From: Pseudomonadota bacterium
GTDB lineage: Bacteria; Pseudomonadota; Alphaproteobacteria; Rhizobiales; Phreatobacteraceae
Length of the DNA stretch: 64,000 nucleotides
Direction of reading: 5' to 3'
Assembly: GCA_020161695.1 (NCBI GenBank)
Contig: JAIUOO010000012.1
Span: 79,682-143,681 of the forward strand
The translations under genes and the position numbers were made by a program. A model generated the notes under the pieces. The model was not told the DNA's origin. It searched no databases and saw only the letters and a program-made list of their open reading frames with translations. The stretch's first letter is position 1. Each line of letters opens with the position of its first letter. Shown here piece after piece: positions 48,173 to 57,779 of the stretch.

Positions 48173-50187
48173 TCCGCAAGGTTCTGATCGCCAATCGCGG
48201 CGAGATCGCCTGCCGCATCGCCGCGACCTGCCGGAAGCTCGGCATTGTCTCGGTCGCGGTCTATTCGGAGGCCGATCGCGACGCGCTGCATGTGCGCTCC
48301 TGCGACGAGGCGGTTCTGATCGGCCCGTCGGACGCGGCCCAGAGCTATCTGCTGCCGGATCGGTTGGTGGCGGCCGCACGCGAGACTGGCGCGGACGCCA
48401 TTCATCCCGGCTATGGCTTCCTGGCCGAGAATCCAGACCTCGCGCGGCGCTGCGCGGAGGCGGGCATCGTCTTCATCGGGCCCGAGCCCGAGGCGATCGT
48501 CGCCATGGGCTCGAAGCTGCAGGCCCGCCGCATCGCATCGGAGCACGGCATACCCACCGTCCCCGGCTATGACCGCGCCGACCAGAGCGACGAAGTGCTC
48601 GCCGCCGCCGCGCAGCGGGTCGGGTTCCCGCTGCTCATCAAGGCCAGCGCCGGTGGGGGCGGGAAGGGCATCCGCATCGTCGACGATGCCGACGGCTTCG
48701 CCTCGGCCCTCGACCTCGTACGCCGCGAGAGCGCAGCCGCCTTCGCCGATTCCTCGGTCCTGCTGGAACGGTTCATCCCGGCCGGTCGCCATATCGAGGT
48801 GCAGGTTCTCGGCGACACGCACGGCAACCTCGTCCACCTGTTCGACCGCGAATGCTCGCTTCAGCGCCGGCACCAGAAGGTGTTCGAGGAGGCGCCCGCG
48901 CCGCTGCTGCCCGAGGCCCTGCGCCTCCGGTTGCTGGAGAACTCGGTGCGCCTCGCCAAGGCCATCGATTACAGCTCGCTCGGCACGGTCGAGTTCCTCT
49001 ACGACCCGCAATCCGGCGATTGCTATTTCCTGGAAATGAACACGCGAATCCAGGTCGAGCATCCCGTGACCGAGATGGTGACGGGGCTGGATCTGGTGGC
49101 GCTGCAGATCCTCGTCGCCGGTGGCGGAGCGCTGCCGTTCGCGCAGGCCGACATCGCCGTTCAGGGCCACGCCATCGAAGCGCGGCTCAATGCCGAAATG
49201 CCGGAGCACGGCTTCGTCCCGGCGCTCGGCCGGATCGAGCGTATCGCCGTTCCCGACGAGGTCGGAGCGTCGTGCCGTTTCCGCTTCGACACCGGCATCG
49301 CCGCCGGCAGCACCGTGACGCCCTATTATGACTCGATGCTCGCCAAGCTGATCGTGTGGGCCCCCGATCGCGAGCGTGCGCGGCAAGGCCTTGCGACGGC
49401 GCTGGAGGGGCTTGCGGTCGGCGGCATCGCGACCAACGCCGCCTATCTCGGCTCGATCCTCCAGACCCCCGAATTCCGGACGAGCACCGCGACCACCCGC
49501 TTCCTCGACGGCTTCAAGCCATGGGAGGTCGCCCCGTCGCGCCAGGACGCGCATCGCAGCCTGATCGCTGCTGCGGTCGCGGAAGTGCTGGAGCTGGAAG
49601 CGGCCCAGCGCGACCGGAACCGGAACAGCCCGTGGGGCAGCCTCGGCGGCTGGCGTCTGCTCGAACAGGCGGGCAGCGCAGCGCGCTTCGTCGTCGATTT
49701 CGAAGACGATGCGGGAGCGAGCCACAGGGTGGCAGTGCATGGGCGCAAGGGCCTGTACCGGGTCGATTGCGACGGCGAGATGATCACGGTCGAGGCCCGG
49801 CAGGATGGCGAGCGGCTTCTGCTTCGCTCCGGCGACCGTGCCTTCACGGCGAGGGTCGAGCGTAGCGGTGCCAAGCGGTTCGTGACCTCGGGCGCGGTTC
49901 GGCAGGCGTTCCGTCACGTGGACCCTGTGGAACTGATGGGCAGCGCCAGCGCCGGAGCCAAATCCGGCCTGGACATCGCGGCGCCAACGCCGGGTCTTGT
50001 CGTCGAGGTGCTGGTGGCACCGGGCGACGCCGTCGAGGCCGGCCAGCCGGTCGTGGTGCTCGAAGCCATGAAGATGATCCACAACCTGACCGCGTCGGGG
50101 CCCGGTGTGGTCGCCGAGGTGGCATGCCGCAAGGGCGACACCGTGGAAATGGGCCGTGCGCTCATCCGCTTTGCCGGCGAAGCGTAG
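48160..50187 (+). CDS. Acyl-CoA carboxylase alpha subunit (biotin carboxylase + BCCP)
   Basis: A 675-residue subunit. The biotin-carboxylase ATP-grasp region (about 1-450) has VLIANRGEIACR, the glycine-rich loop KASAGGGGKGIRIV and FLEMNTRIQVEHPVTE. A connecting domain follows (about 460-590), then the biotinyl domain with the target lysine in EAMKM at residue 638. It carboxylates its own biotin with ATP and bicarbonate. The ATG at 48160 lies inside the hydratase gene (13-bp overlap). With the beta subunit it forms an MCC/GCC-like complex. Confidence 0.93.
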   Translation: MARLIRKVLIANRGEIACRIAATCRKLGIVSVAVYSEADRDALHVRSCDEAVLIGPSDAAQSYLLPDRLVAAARETGADAIHPGYGFLAENPDLARRCAEAGIVFIGPEPEAIVAMGSKLQARRIASEHGIPTVPGYDRADQSDEVLAAAAQRVGFPLLIKASAGGGGKGIRIVDDADGFASALDLVRRESAAAFADSSVLLERFIPAGRHIEVQVLGDTHGNLVHLFDRECSLQRRHQKVFEEAPAPLLPEALRLRLLENSVRLAKAIDYSSLGTVEFLYDPQSGDCYFLEMNTRIQVEHPVTEMVTGLDLVALQILVAGGGALPFAQADIAVQGHAIEARLNAEMPEHGFVPALGRIERIAVPDEVGASCRFRFDTGIAAGSTVTPYYDSMLAKLIVWAPDRERARQGLATALEGLAVGGIATNAAYLGSILQTPEFRTSTATTRFLDGFKPWEVAPSRQDAHRSLIAAAVAEVLELEAAQRDRNRNSPWGSLGGWRLLEQAGSAARFVVDFEDDAGASHRVAVHGRKGLYRVDCDGEMITVEARQDGERLLLRSGDRAFTARVERSGAKRFVTSGAVRQAFRHVDPVELMGSASAGAKSGLDIAAPTPGLVVEVLVAPGDAVEAGQPVVVLEAMKMIHNLTASGPGVVAEVACRKGDTVEMGRALIRFAGEA

Positions 50188-50196
50188 GGGGTGGCT

Positions 50197-51123
50197 ATGC
50201 AGATACCCATCATGCTGACCGATGTCACCCTGCGGGATGGACTGCAGTCACTCCCGACCGTTGTTCCGACGCAGCGCAAGATCGAACTCATCCAGGCGTT
50301 GATCGCAGCGGGATGTTCCAGACTGGAAGTGGCGAGCTTCGTTCACCAGAAGCTGGTCCCGACCATGGCCGATGCCGACACGCTGTGCACGCAGCTGCCG
50401 CGCGGTCACGGGGTCGCCTATGGCGGCGTCGTGCTGGATGTCCGCGGCATGCACCGGTTCATGGCGGCTGAGCTCGACTGGGCCGGGGTGGTTGTCGCCG
50501 CCTCCGATACGTTTCTCGCGCGCAACCAGCGCTGCGACAGGGCGGGGGCGCTCGAGCGGATTGCCGGTATCGAGCAACTGCGACGTGGCAGCCGCGCACG
50601 CATCAGCGGCTATATCGGGTGCTGCTTCGTCTGCCCCTACGAGGGGGTGATCGATCCGGTCCGCGTCGGCGAGCTGTGCGACGCGCTGCTCCAGCTCGGC
50701 GTCGATGACATCTATCTCGCCGATACGATCGGCCGCGGCACGCCTCCAGCGACGCGAAGACTGCTGGAGCAGGTGCTTCGACGGGTTCCGCTCGACAGGC
50801 TCGGCGTCCACTTCCACGACACCTACGGCCAGGCCGTCGCCAATCTCGACGTTGCCCTGCTGGCGGGTATTCGCCGCGTCGATGCAGCGGTCTCCGGGCT
50901 GGGCGGCTGCATGTTCGCCCCGGGCGCCAGCGGCAACGTCGCGAGCGAGGACGTGCTGACGCTGTTCGACGGCCACGGTCTTGAGACCGGCATCGATGCG
51001 CGCCGGGTGGCTCAGATCGGCCAGTCGCTGTGCCGGGAGCTCGGACTGTCCAATTTCAGCAATGCCAGCCGTGCGCTGCTGGCTTCCCAAGAAATCCTGA
51101 ATACCGGGGGAAACCGTGAATAG
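50197..51123 (+). CDS. Hydroxymethylglutaryl-CoA lyase family
   Basis: A 308-residue TIM-barrel lyase. The N-terminal DVTLRDGLQ (R13, D14) and the signature SGLGGCMFAPGASGNVASED with the catalytic cysteine are intact, and metal-site HFHDTYGQ is present. It cleaves HMG-CoA (or a longer isoprenologue) to acetyl-CoA and acetoacetate (or a 3-oxo acid). An ATG at 50197, 5 nt after a G-rich ribosome site, is preferred to the GTG at 50191. It overlaps the next gene by 8 bp. Confidence 0.92.
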   Translation: MQIPIMLTDVTLRDGLQSLPTVVPTQRKIELIQALIAAGCSRLEVASFVHQKLVPTMADADTLCTQLPRGHGVAYGGVVLDVRGMHRFMAAELDWAGVVVAASDTFLARNQRCDRAGALERIAGIEQLRRGSRARISGYIGCCFVCPYEGVIDPVRVGELCDALLQLGVDDIYLADTIGRGTPPATRRLLEQVLRRVPLDRLGVHFHDTYGQAVANLDVALLAGIRRVDAAVSGLGGCMFAPGASGNVASEDVLTLFDGHGLETGIDARRVAQIGQSLCRELGLSNFSNASRALLASQEILNTGGNRE

Positions 51124-52261
51124 TATCTATTTCAGCGAAGAACACCGCGCACTGCGCGAGCAGATCGCCCGCTTCATCGACAACGAGGTCCGGCCCGCCG
51201 GGCGGGCCTGGGAAGATCAGGGCTTCGTGCCGCGCGATGTGCTGCGGGCGATGGGCCGGCTCGGCTTCCTCGGCATCCGCTATCCCGCCGAGTATGGCGG
51301 CGCCGAACTCGGCCAGCTGGCGACGGTCGTCCTTGCGGAAGAGGCCGGAAAATCGGGCTTCGGCGGCTTCAGCGCGACCGTTCTCGTGCACACCGACATG
51401 GCGTCACCGCATCTCGCGCATGTCGGCACCCCCGATCAGCTGGCCCGGTACATGCCGCAGGTCATTGCCGGCGAGAAGATCACTGCGGTTGCCGTAACGG
51501 AGGCGGATGCCGGCTCGGACGTCGCCGCGCTGCGCACGACCGCGCGGCGCACCGACAAGGGCTGGGTGCTGAACGGCAGCAAGATGTTCATCACCAACGG
51601 CGTCCACGCCGACGTCTTCTTCGTTGCCGCCCGCACCGATCCCACCGCCAAGGGGTCGCGCGGCCTGTCGATGTTCATCGTCGAGAAGGGCACGCCGGGA
51701 TTCCAGGTCGCCCGTCCGCTTGAGAAGTTCGGCTGGCGCTCGTCCGACACGGCCGAACTCGTGTTCGACGACTGCGAGATTGCCGCCGATGCTCTGCTCG
51801 GGGAGACCAATCACGGCTTCTACTCCGTGATGAAGAACTTCCAGAACGAGCGGCTGGTGATCGGAGCCATGGCGATCGGCGAGTGCTCGCGCGCACTGGA
51901 GATCACGCGACGCTATGCCAGGGAGCGCAAGGCATTCGGGGGCGTGCTCTGGGACAAGCAGGCCATACGGCAGCGCCTTTCCGCGCTGGATGCCCGCGTC
52001 GAGGCGTTGCGCCAGCTGGTCTACCACACGGCCTGGCTGATGGAGCGCGGGATCGACTGCGTGAAGGAGGTCTCCATGGTGAAGGCCTTCGGCGGCGAGC
52101 TCGTCAACGAGGTCATGTACGCCTGCCAGCAGTTCCACGGCGGCTTCGGCTACATCCGCGACAGCGAGATCGAGCGGATGGTGCGGGATGCGCGGATCCT
52201 GTCGATCGGCGGCGGCGCCACCGAGGTGATGCTCGAAGAAATCGCCAAGCGCTACGAGTGA
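51116..52261 (+). CDS. Acyl-CoA dehydrogenase
   Basis: A 381-residue flavoenzyme starting at GTG, inside the lyase gene. FAD-binding segments AVTEADAGSD and FITNG, and the C-terminal HGGFGYIRDSEIERMVRDARI, mark the family. At the position where many members carry the catalytic glutamate (in REYPIE-like motifs) there is D349, so the base may be Asp or located elsewhere, as in isovaleryl-CoA-type enzymes. It should introduce the alpha-beta double bond before carboxylation, feeding electrons to ETF. It is 6 bp from the SDR gene. Confidence 0.9.
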   Translation: MNSIYFSEEHRALREQIARFIDNEVRPAGRAWEDQGFVPRDVLRAMGRLGFLGIRYPAEYGGAELGQLATVVLAEEAGKSGFGGFSATVLVHTDMASPHLAHVGTPDQLARYMPQVIAGEKITAVAVTEADAGSDVAALRTTARRTDKGWVLNGSKMFITNGVHADVFFVAARTDPTAKGSRGLSMFIVEKGTPGFQVARPLEKFGWRSSDTAELVFDDCEIAADALLGETNHGFYSVMKNFQNERLVIGAMAIGECSRALEITRRYARERKAFGGVLWDKQAIRQRLSALDARVEALRQLVYHTAWLMERGIDCVKEVSMVKAFGGELVNEVMYACQQFHGGFGYIRDSEIERMVRDARILSIGGGATEVMLEEIAKRYE

Positions 52262-52267
52262 CAGTCC

Positions 52268-53137
52268 ATGACCGAGAACCCAACACAATTCGGTCCGTCG
52301 CCGGATGACCTCGCGGTCGCGCCGCTCGCCTATGCCGCCGATCTGTTCGCCGGAAAGGTGGTGCTGGTCTCCGGGGCAGGAAGCGGCATCGGACTGGCGA
52401 TTGCCACGCTCTTCGCCCGGACCGGCGCGTCGCTGGTGATCTGCGGCCGCAAGGCCGACAAGCTGGACGTCGCGCGCACCTTCCTTGAAGGCCTCGGCGC
52501 GAAGGTCACAGCTGTGCCGATGTCGATCCGCGATCCCGACGCCGTCGAGCAACTGATCGACGTGGCGGCCGGGCAGGGCGGTCTCGACATCCTCGTCAAC
52601 AATGCCGGCGGCCAGTTCCCGAAGGATGCGCTGGAAATCCCGATCAAGGGGTGGAACGCGGTCGTCGATACCAACCTGAACGGCACCTGGTACATGATGC
52701 AGACGGCTGCGCGCCGGTGGGTCAAGGACGGGCGCGGCGGCACGATCGTCAACATCGTCGCGGACATCTGGCGCGGCATGCCGCAGGTCGCGCATACCTG
52801 TGCGGCGAGAGCCGGGGTGATCTACCTGTCCAAGTCCGTTGCGGTCGAATGGGCACCGCACGGCATCCGGGTCAACTGCGTCGCGCCCGGCATGGTCGAA
52901 ACCACCGGGTTCGGGGTCTATCCGCCGGAGGCGTCCGCGCGCTTCGCGGAGTCCAACCCGATGCGGCGCTGTGGCTCGCCGTGGGACATTGCGGGTGCAA
53001 CCGCCTATCTCGCCGGCCCCACCGGGGCGTTCGTCACCGGCGAGGTCATCACGGTCGATGGCGGCCAGCAGATGTGGGGCGACGTCTGGCCCTATGGCGA
53101 ACCCGCCTACTTCCGGAAATCGGGAGCGGCGACGTGA
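52268..53137 (+). CDS. Short-chain dehydrogenase/reductase, PECR/DECR-like, non-canonical active site
   Basis: A 289-residue Rossmann enzyme. The cofactor loop is SGAGSGIG (G36-x3-G40-x-G42) and NNAG is at 111-114. The usual Ser-Tyr-x3-Lys triad is not seen: the Ser position reads VAD (164-166), and the HTCAARAGVIYLSK stretch (176-189) has Ile where PECR relatives have the catalytic Tyr, with Y186 only three residues before K189. Relatives are 2-enoyl- or 2,4-dienoyl-CoA reductases. A role in reducing an unsaturated acyl-CoA of the pathway is inferred. The stop overlaps the LivG start by 4 bp. Confidence 0.85.
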   Translation: MTENPTQFGPSPDDLAVAPLAYAADLFAGKVVLVSGAGSGIGLAIATLFARTGASLVICGRKADKLDVARTFLEGLGAKVTAVPMSIRDPDAVEQLIDVAAGQGGLDILVNNAGGQFPKDALEIPIKGWNAVVDTNLNGTWYMMQTAARRWVKDGRGGTIVNIVADIWRGMPQVAHTCAARAGVIYLSKSVAVEWAPHGIRVNCVAPGMVETTGFGVYPPEASARFAESNPMRRCGSPWDIAGATAYLAGPTGAFVTGEVITVDGGQQMWGDVWPYGEPAYFRKSGAAT

Positions 53138-53937
53138 CGGCACCTCTGCTTGAAGTCGACAGTCTCGCGCTCTCGTTCGGCGGCATCGATGCGCTTACCG
53201 ATGTGTCGCTGTCGGTGCCGCAGGGCGCGCTGGTTTCGATCATCGGCCCCAACGGGGCTGGCAAGACCAGCCTGCTGAACTGCATCAGCGGCCGCTACCG
53301 GTCCAAGCGGGGACGCATCCGCTTTGCCGGCCATGATCTGACGCGCCTGTCGCCGTCGGCGCGCGCCGCGCACGGCATTTCGAGGACGTTCCAGAACCTC
53401 GCGCTGTTCAGCCACCTCAGCGTCATCGACAACATCCTGATCGGCCGGCATCGGCGCTTCAGTCCCAATGTGCTGCTCGACGGCCTGTTCTGGGGTCCGA
53501 GCCGGCGGCGCGAGGTGGAGGCGCGCGAGGAGGTCGAGGCGATCATCGACCTGCTCGAACTGCAGCCGCTCCGGCATCAGATCGCCGGCACGCTGGCCTA
53601 CGGGCAGCAGAAGAAGATCGAGCTGGCGCGGGCGCTGGCAATGCAGCCTCAACTGCTGCTGCTCGACGAGCCGATGGCCGGCATGACCCTGACCGAGAAG
53701 GAGGATATGGCGAAGTATATCGTCTACCTCAATCGCACGGCCGGAATAACGATCGTGATGATCGAGCACGACATGCGCGTGATCATGGATCTGTCGGAGG
53801 ACATTACGGTCCTCAGCTTCGGCAAAGTCATTGCACGCGGAACGCCCGACGAGGTCATGGCCGATCCGCAGGTGCAACGGTCGTATCTCGGCGACCCTCA
53901 AATGTTCGACTCCATTGCCGAGGGGCGCGCGCAATGA
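53134..53937 (+). CDS. ABC transporter ATPase, LivG type
   Basis: A 267-residue ATPase starting at GTG. Walker A GPNGAGKTS, signature-region LAYGQQKKIELARAL, Walker B LLLDEPMAGM, and MIEHDM for the switch histidine. The AYGQQ form in place of LSGGQ and the C-terminal AxGTPDEVxxDPxVxxxYLG tail are typical of LivG in branched-chain-type importers. It pairs with LivF encoded 4 kb downstream. It overlaps both the SDR gene and the acyl-CoA ligase gene by 4 bp. Confidence 0.92.
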   Translation: MTAPLLEVDSLALSFGGIDALTDVSLSVPQGALVSIIGPNGAGKTSLLNCISGRYRSKRGRIRFAGHDLTRLSPSARAAHGISRTFQNLALFSHLSVIDNILIGRHRRFSPNVLLDGLFWGPSRRREVEAREEVEAIIDLLELQPLRHQIAGTLAYGQQKKIELARALAMQPQLLLLDEPMAGMTLTEKEDMAKYIVYLNRTAGITIVMIEHDMRVIMDLSEDITVLSFGKVIARGTPDEVMADPQVQRSYLGDPQMFDSIAEGRAQ

Positions 53938-55835
53938 CCTTTCCTCAGCAACTCCTTGCCAACGCGCGGCAGCTTCCCGCCTCGATGGTGGCGCTGCGCC
54001 AGAAGCGCTACGGCATCTGGCAGGAAATCGGTTGGCGCGAATATGCCGACCGGGCGATCGCGACGGCTCGCGCCCTGCTTGCCAGCGGCGCGAAAGACGG
54101 CGACCGCGTCGCCATCATCGCGGCCAATCGCGTCGAATGGCTCTATGCCGAGCTCGGCGTTCAGGCGATCGGAGCCTATGCCGTCGGGATCTATCTGGAG
54201 TCGACTTCGGAAGAGATCCTGCACGTCGTCAGCCAGTGCGATGCCTCCTTCGTTTTCGCGGAGGACCAGGAGCAGGTCGACAAGCTGCTCGCGCTTGGCG
54301 ATGCGATCCCGAATGTCCGGAAGATCGTCTATTTCGAGCCGAAGGGGCTCGACGAGTACGCCGACCCGCGCGTCGTCAGGATGGAGGCGTTCTGGGCGGA
54401 ACTCGGCGACACGCCTCCGTCTGTCGCTGATGTCGAGCAGCTGATTGCCGACGGATCGGAAGACGCCATCGCGGTTCTCGCGGTGACGTCTGGCACGACC
54501 GGCGGGCCGAAACTCGCCTGCATCACCTATTCGGCGATGGGCAAGATGGCCGAGGGCATGAACCGGGTCGATGCCAAGCATGTCGGCGACAACTATCTCT
54601 CGGCCCTGCCGATGCCCTGGATGGGCGAGCAGATGTCGGTTGTCGGCTGCCACCTCGCGGCGCATTTCACCGTCAATTTCCCGGAGAACCTCGAAACGGT
54701 CGCGCACGACATCTACGAGATCGCGCCGAACTTCATCGTCGGCCCGCCCCGGTACTGGCAGAACCTCGCCTCCCAGATCTATTCGGGCATCGAGGACACG
54801 ACGCCCTTCAAGCGCCTGATGTACAAGCTGCTTCTGCCGCTCGGCACGCGCTACGTCGCGGCCGCCGAGGCGCAGAGGACCAGCCAGAAGCCAATCCCGC
54901 TATGGGTGAGGGCAGGGCGTCAGGTCGCCGAGACGCTGCTGTTCCGGCACCTCAAGGACGGGCTGGGTCTCGCGCGGATGCGCATTCCGATGACTGGCGG
55001 CGGAAGCCTGGCGCCGGATACGATCCGGCTGTTTCACGCGCTCGGAATCCCGCTGAAACAGGTCTATGGCCAGACTGAGCTGTGCGGCATTTCGGTCATG
55101 CATCAGGGCGCGGACATCGCCTTCGACAGCGTCGGCCGACCGCTGCCGGAAACGGAGATCAGGATCGCCGAGAACGGCGAGATCCTGACGCAGAGTCCCG
55201 CGGTCTTTGCCGGCTACTGGAACAATCCGGTGGAAACCGAGAAGACGCTGGTGGATGGCTGGCTGCACTCGGGAGATGCCGGGTACATCGACCGCGCCTC
55301 GGGGCATCTCGTGGTGATCGACCGGCTGCGCAACCTCTGTCACCTCGACAACGGCACCAGCTTTTCGCCGCAGTTCCTCGAGGACAAGCTGAAATTCGTG
55401 CCGGCGATCCAGGAGGCTGTCGTCTTCGGCGACGGCAAGCCGTTCCTGGTCGCGCTGATCAATATCGACGGCAAGATCGTCAGCAACTGGGCCGAGAGCA
55501 AGCGCATCACCTTCACGACCTATCGTGATCTCGCCGCGCATCCGCAGGTGCGCGACATGATCGCGGCGCACGTCCGGCAGATCAATGCCGGCCTGCCGCC
55601 GGAATATTGCCTCCAGAAATTCGTGCTGCTGCCGAAGGAGCTCGACGCCGACGACGGCGAACTGACCCGCACCAACAAGGTGCGTCGGTCGGTCATCGAG
55701 AAGAAGTACGGCGGCGTGGTCGACGATCTCTACCGCAAGGGCGCCACGGCCGCGAACCTGTCGATCGATGTCGCTCTTCGGTCGGGCCGGACACAGCGCC
55801 TCGACGTCGAAATTGCCATCAAGGAGCTCGCATGA
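53934..55835 (+). CDS. AMP-binding long-chain acyl-CoA ligase family
   Basis: A 633-residue ligase. The phosphate loop is TSGTTGGPKLA, the adenine motif YGQTELCG, then SGDAGYID, DRLRNLCHLDNG, and the C-terminal lysine region LTRTNKVRRSV. The length and ending match the long-chain (FadD15-like) ligases that sit among HAAT importer genes. It should activate the imported acid to its CoA thioester. Its position between LivG and LivH genes, overlapping both by 4 bp, suggests activation is tied to uptake. Confidence 0.9.
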   Translation: MTFPQQLLANARQLPASMVALRQKRYGIWQEIGWREYADRAIATARALLASGAKDGDRVAIIAANRVEWLYAELGVQAIGAYAVGIYLESTSEEILHVVSQCDASFVFAEDQEQVDKLLALGDAIPNVRKIVYFEPKGLDEYADPRVVRMEAFWAELGDTPPSVADVEQLIADGSEDAIAVLAVTSGTTGGPKLACITYSAMGKMAEGMNRVDAKHVGDNYLSALPMPWMGEQMSVVGCHLAAHFTVNFPENLETVAHDIYEIAPNFIVGPPRYWQNLASQIYSGIEDTTPFKRLMYKLLLPLGTRYVAAAEAQRTSQKPIPLWVRAGRQVAETLLFRHLKDGLGLARMRIPMTGGGSLAPDTIRLFHALGIPLKQVYGQTELCGISVMHQGADIAFDSVGRPLPETEIRIAENGEILTQSPAVFAGYWNNPVETEKTLVDGWLHSGDAGYIDRASGHLVVIDRLRNLCHLDNGTSFSPQFLEDKLKFVPAIQEAVVFGDGKPFLVALINIDGKIVSNWAESKRITFTTYRDLAAHPQVRDMIAAHVRQINAGLPPEYCLQKFVLLPKELDADDGELTRTNKVRRSVIEKKYGGVVDDLYRKGATAANLSIDVALRSGRTQRLDVEIAIKELA

Positions 55836-56725
55836 GCTGGTCTTCGCTGCTTTCGCTCATCGTCAACGGCGTCGTCGTCGGCTCCGTCTATTCGATGGTC
55901 GCGCTCGGATTCGTCGTCATCTACAAAACGACCCGCGTCATCAATTTCGCACAGGGCGAGCTTCTGCTCGTCGGCGCCTATGTGTGCTTCGCGCTGACGG
56001 TCAGCTACCAGCTGCCGTTCTGGGTGTCCTTCCTCATGACGGGCGTCTTTTGCGGCACCCTCGGCTACATCATCGAAAGGGTGGTGCTGCGCCGGGTCGT
56101 CGGCGATCCGATCGTCTCGGTCATCATGATCACGCTTGGCCTCTCGATCGTGCTCAGGGCCATCGTCGGGGCCGTGTTCGGCGTCAACTCGCAGGTCATT
56201 CCCTCGCCCATTCCGGACGGCGCCATCATGGTCGGCGGTGTGCCGGTCTCCTACCAGTATCTGTTCAGCATGGCGTTCTCGCTGGTCGCCATGATCGCCT
56301 TCGGCGCCTTCTTCCGCTGGACGCGTCTCGGGCTGGCGATGCGCGCGACGGCAACCGACCAGCAGGCGGCCATGGCCATGGGCATCGACGTCGGGCGCAT
56401 CTTCGCGGTGTCGTGGGCCATTGCCTGCGTGGTCTCGGCGGTCGGCGGCGTGCTTCTCGCGACCATCAGCGGCGTTAATCTCGGTGTCTCGCATTTCGGG
56501 CTCAAGGTGTTCCCGGCGGTGATCCTCGGCGGCCTCGACTCGATCGTTGGCGCGGCTGTCGGCGGCGTCCTGATCGGGGTGATCGAGAATGTCGCGGACG
56601 GCATGTTCAAGAGCCTCCTCGACATCGATGGGTTCCGCGATGTCGCAGCCTTCGCCCTGCTTGTCGTGGTGCTGATGGTCCGCCCCTACGGACTGTTCGG
56701 CCAGCGCGCTATCGAAAGGATCTGA
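55832..56725 (+). CDS. ABC transporter permease, LivH type
   Basis: A 297-residue permease with about eight membrane helices. LivH hallmarks: VVGSVYSMVALGFVVIYKTTRVINFAQGE near the start (quoted here in parts), RATATDQQAAMAMGID as the coupling loop and AVILGGLDSIVGAAVGG near the end. It forms the membrane channel with LivM. The ATG overlaps the ligase stop (ATGA). Confidence 0.93.
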   Translation: MSWSSLLSLIVNGVVVGSVYSMVALGFVVIYKTTRVINFAQGELLLVGAYVCFALTVSYQLPFWVSFLMTGVFCGTLGYIIERVVLRRVVGDPIVSVIMITLGLSIVLRAIVGAVFGVNSQVIPSPIPDGAIMVGGVPVSYQYLFSMAFSLVAMIAFGAFFRWTRLGLAMRATATDQQAAMAMGIDVGRIFAVSWAIACVVSAVGGVLLATISGVNLGVSHFGLKVFPAVILGGLDSIVGAAVGGVLIGVIENVADGMFKSLLDIDGFRDVAAFALLVVVLMVRPYGLFGQRAIERI

Positions 56726-56728
56726 GCT

Positions 56729-57772
56729 GTGAGCAGCGGTGAATTCATCGTCCGGCACGAACAGGCGCTGCGTCTGTTCCCGACGAAGTGGGGACGAGTG
56801 CGGATCGCCGTGGCGGTCGCCCTCGTCCTGGCCTTCCCGATCTTCGCGAACAGCTACCAGCTGGGGCTCGCGAACCTCATCTTCATCAACATCGTTGCGG
56901 TGCTCGGCCTCAACGTCATCACCGGATTTACCGGTCAGATTTCGATCGGGCATGGCGCGTTTCTCGGCGTCGGCGCCTATGCGTCGGCCTATCTGGTCAG
57001 CGTCGTCGGGGTGCCGTTCCTCCTGGCGGTACCGGCTGCGGGGCTGGTCGCGGCGGTGGTGGGGAGCTTCTTCGGAATCCCCTCGGTCCGCCTCAAGGGG
57101 CTGTACCTCGCCATCGCCACGCTGGCGGCGCAGTTCATCCTGGAGTTCGTGTTCAAGGGCTGGACGAGCGTCACGGGCGGCACGTCGGGCATGTCGGCGG
57201 GAGCGCCGCACATATTCGGCTACGAGATCCACGGCGACCTGCCGTTCTACTGGATCCTTCTGGCGGCCGCGGCTCTGGCACTGCTCTTCGTGCGAAACCT
57301 GACGCGCACCGCAACCGGGCGCGCGCTCATGGCCGTGCGCGACCACGACCTCGCGGCCGAGATCATGGGGATCAGCCTGTTCCGGACCAAGGTCCTCGCC
57401 TTCGCGATCGGCTCGTTCCTCGCTGGCGTCGCCGGAGCGCTGTGGGGCCACTACGTCGGCTATGTCACGCCCGAGCAATTCGGACTGGGGCTGTCGATCA
57501 GCCTGCTCGTCATGGTCATTGTCGGCGGGCTGGGGAGCGTGCTCGGCTCGGTGCTGGGAGCGATCTTCGTGACGCTCATTCCCGAGGCGCTGACGACCGG
57601 CGCAACCATGCTCGTGCCGGACGCCTCCCGGCTGACCGACATGCTGGCCTTCCTCCGGGAAGGGCTGTTCGGTGCCTTGATCATCGTGACCCTGATCGTC
57701 GAGCCCGCCGGGCTCGCGGCACGCTGGGAGCGGATCAAGATGTACTGGTCCCTCTACCCCTTCGCGCGGTGA
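56729..57772 (+). CDS. ABC transporter permease, LivM type
   Basis: A 347-residue permease starting at GTG, 3 bp after LivH. About nine to ten helices; LivM hallmarks include GLNVITGFTGQISIGHGAFLGVGAYAS-like text in its first third (quoted in parts), AVRDHDLAAEIMGI as the coupling loop and VGGLGSVLGSVLGA near the end. It completes the channel. Confidence 0.93.
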   Translation: MSSGEFIVRHEQALRLFPTKWGRVRIAVAVALVLAFPIFANSYQLGLANLIFINIVAVLGLNVITGFTGQISIGHGAFLGVGAYASAYLVSVVGVPFLLAVPAAGLVAAVVGSFFGIPSVRLKGLYLAIATLAAQFILEFVFKGWTSVTGGTSGMSAGAPHIFGYEIHGDLPFYWILLAAAALALLFVRNLTRTATGRALMAVRDHDLAAEIMGISLFRTKVLAFAIGSFLAGVAGALWGHYVGYVTPEQFGLGLSISLLVMVIVGGLGSVLGSVLGAIFVTLIPEALTTGATMLVPDASRLTDMLAFLREGLFGALIIVTLIVEPAGLAARWERIKMYWSLYPFAR

Positions 57773-57779
57773 TGAATTC

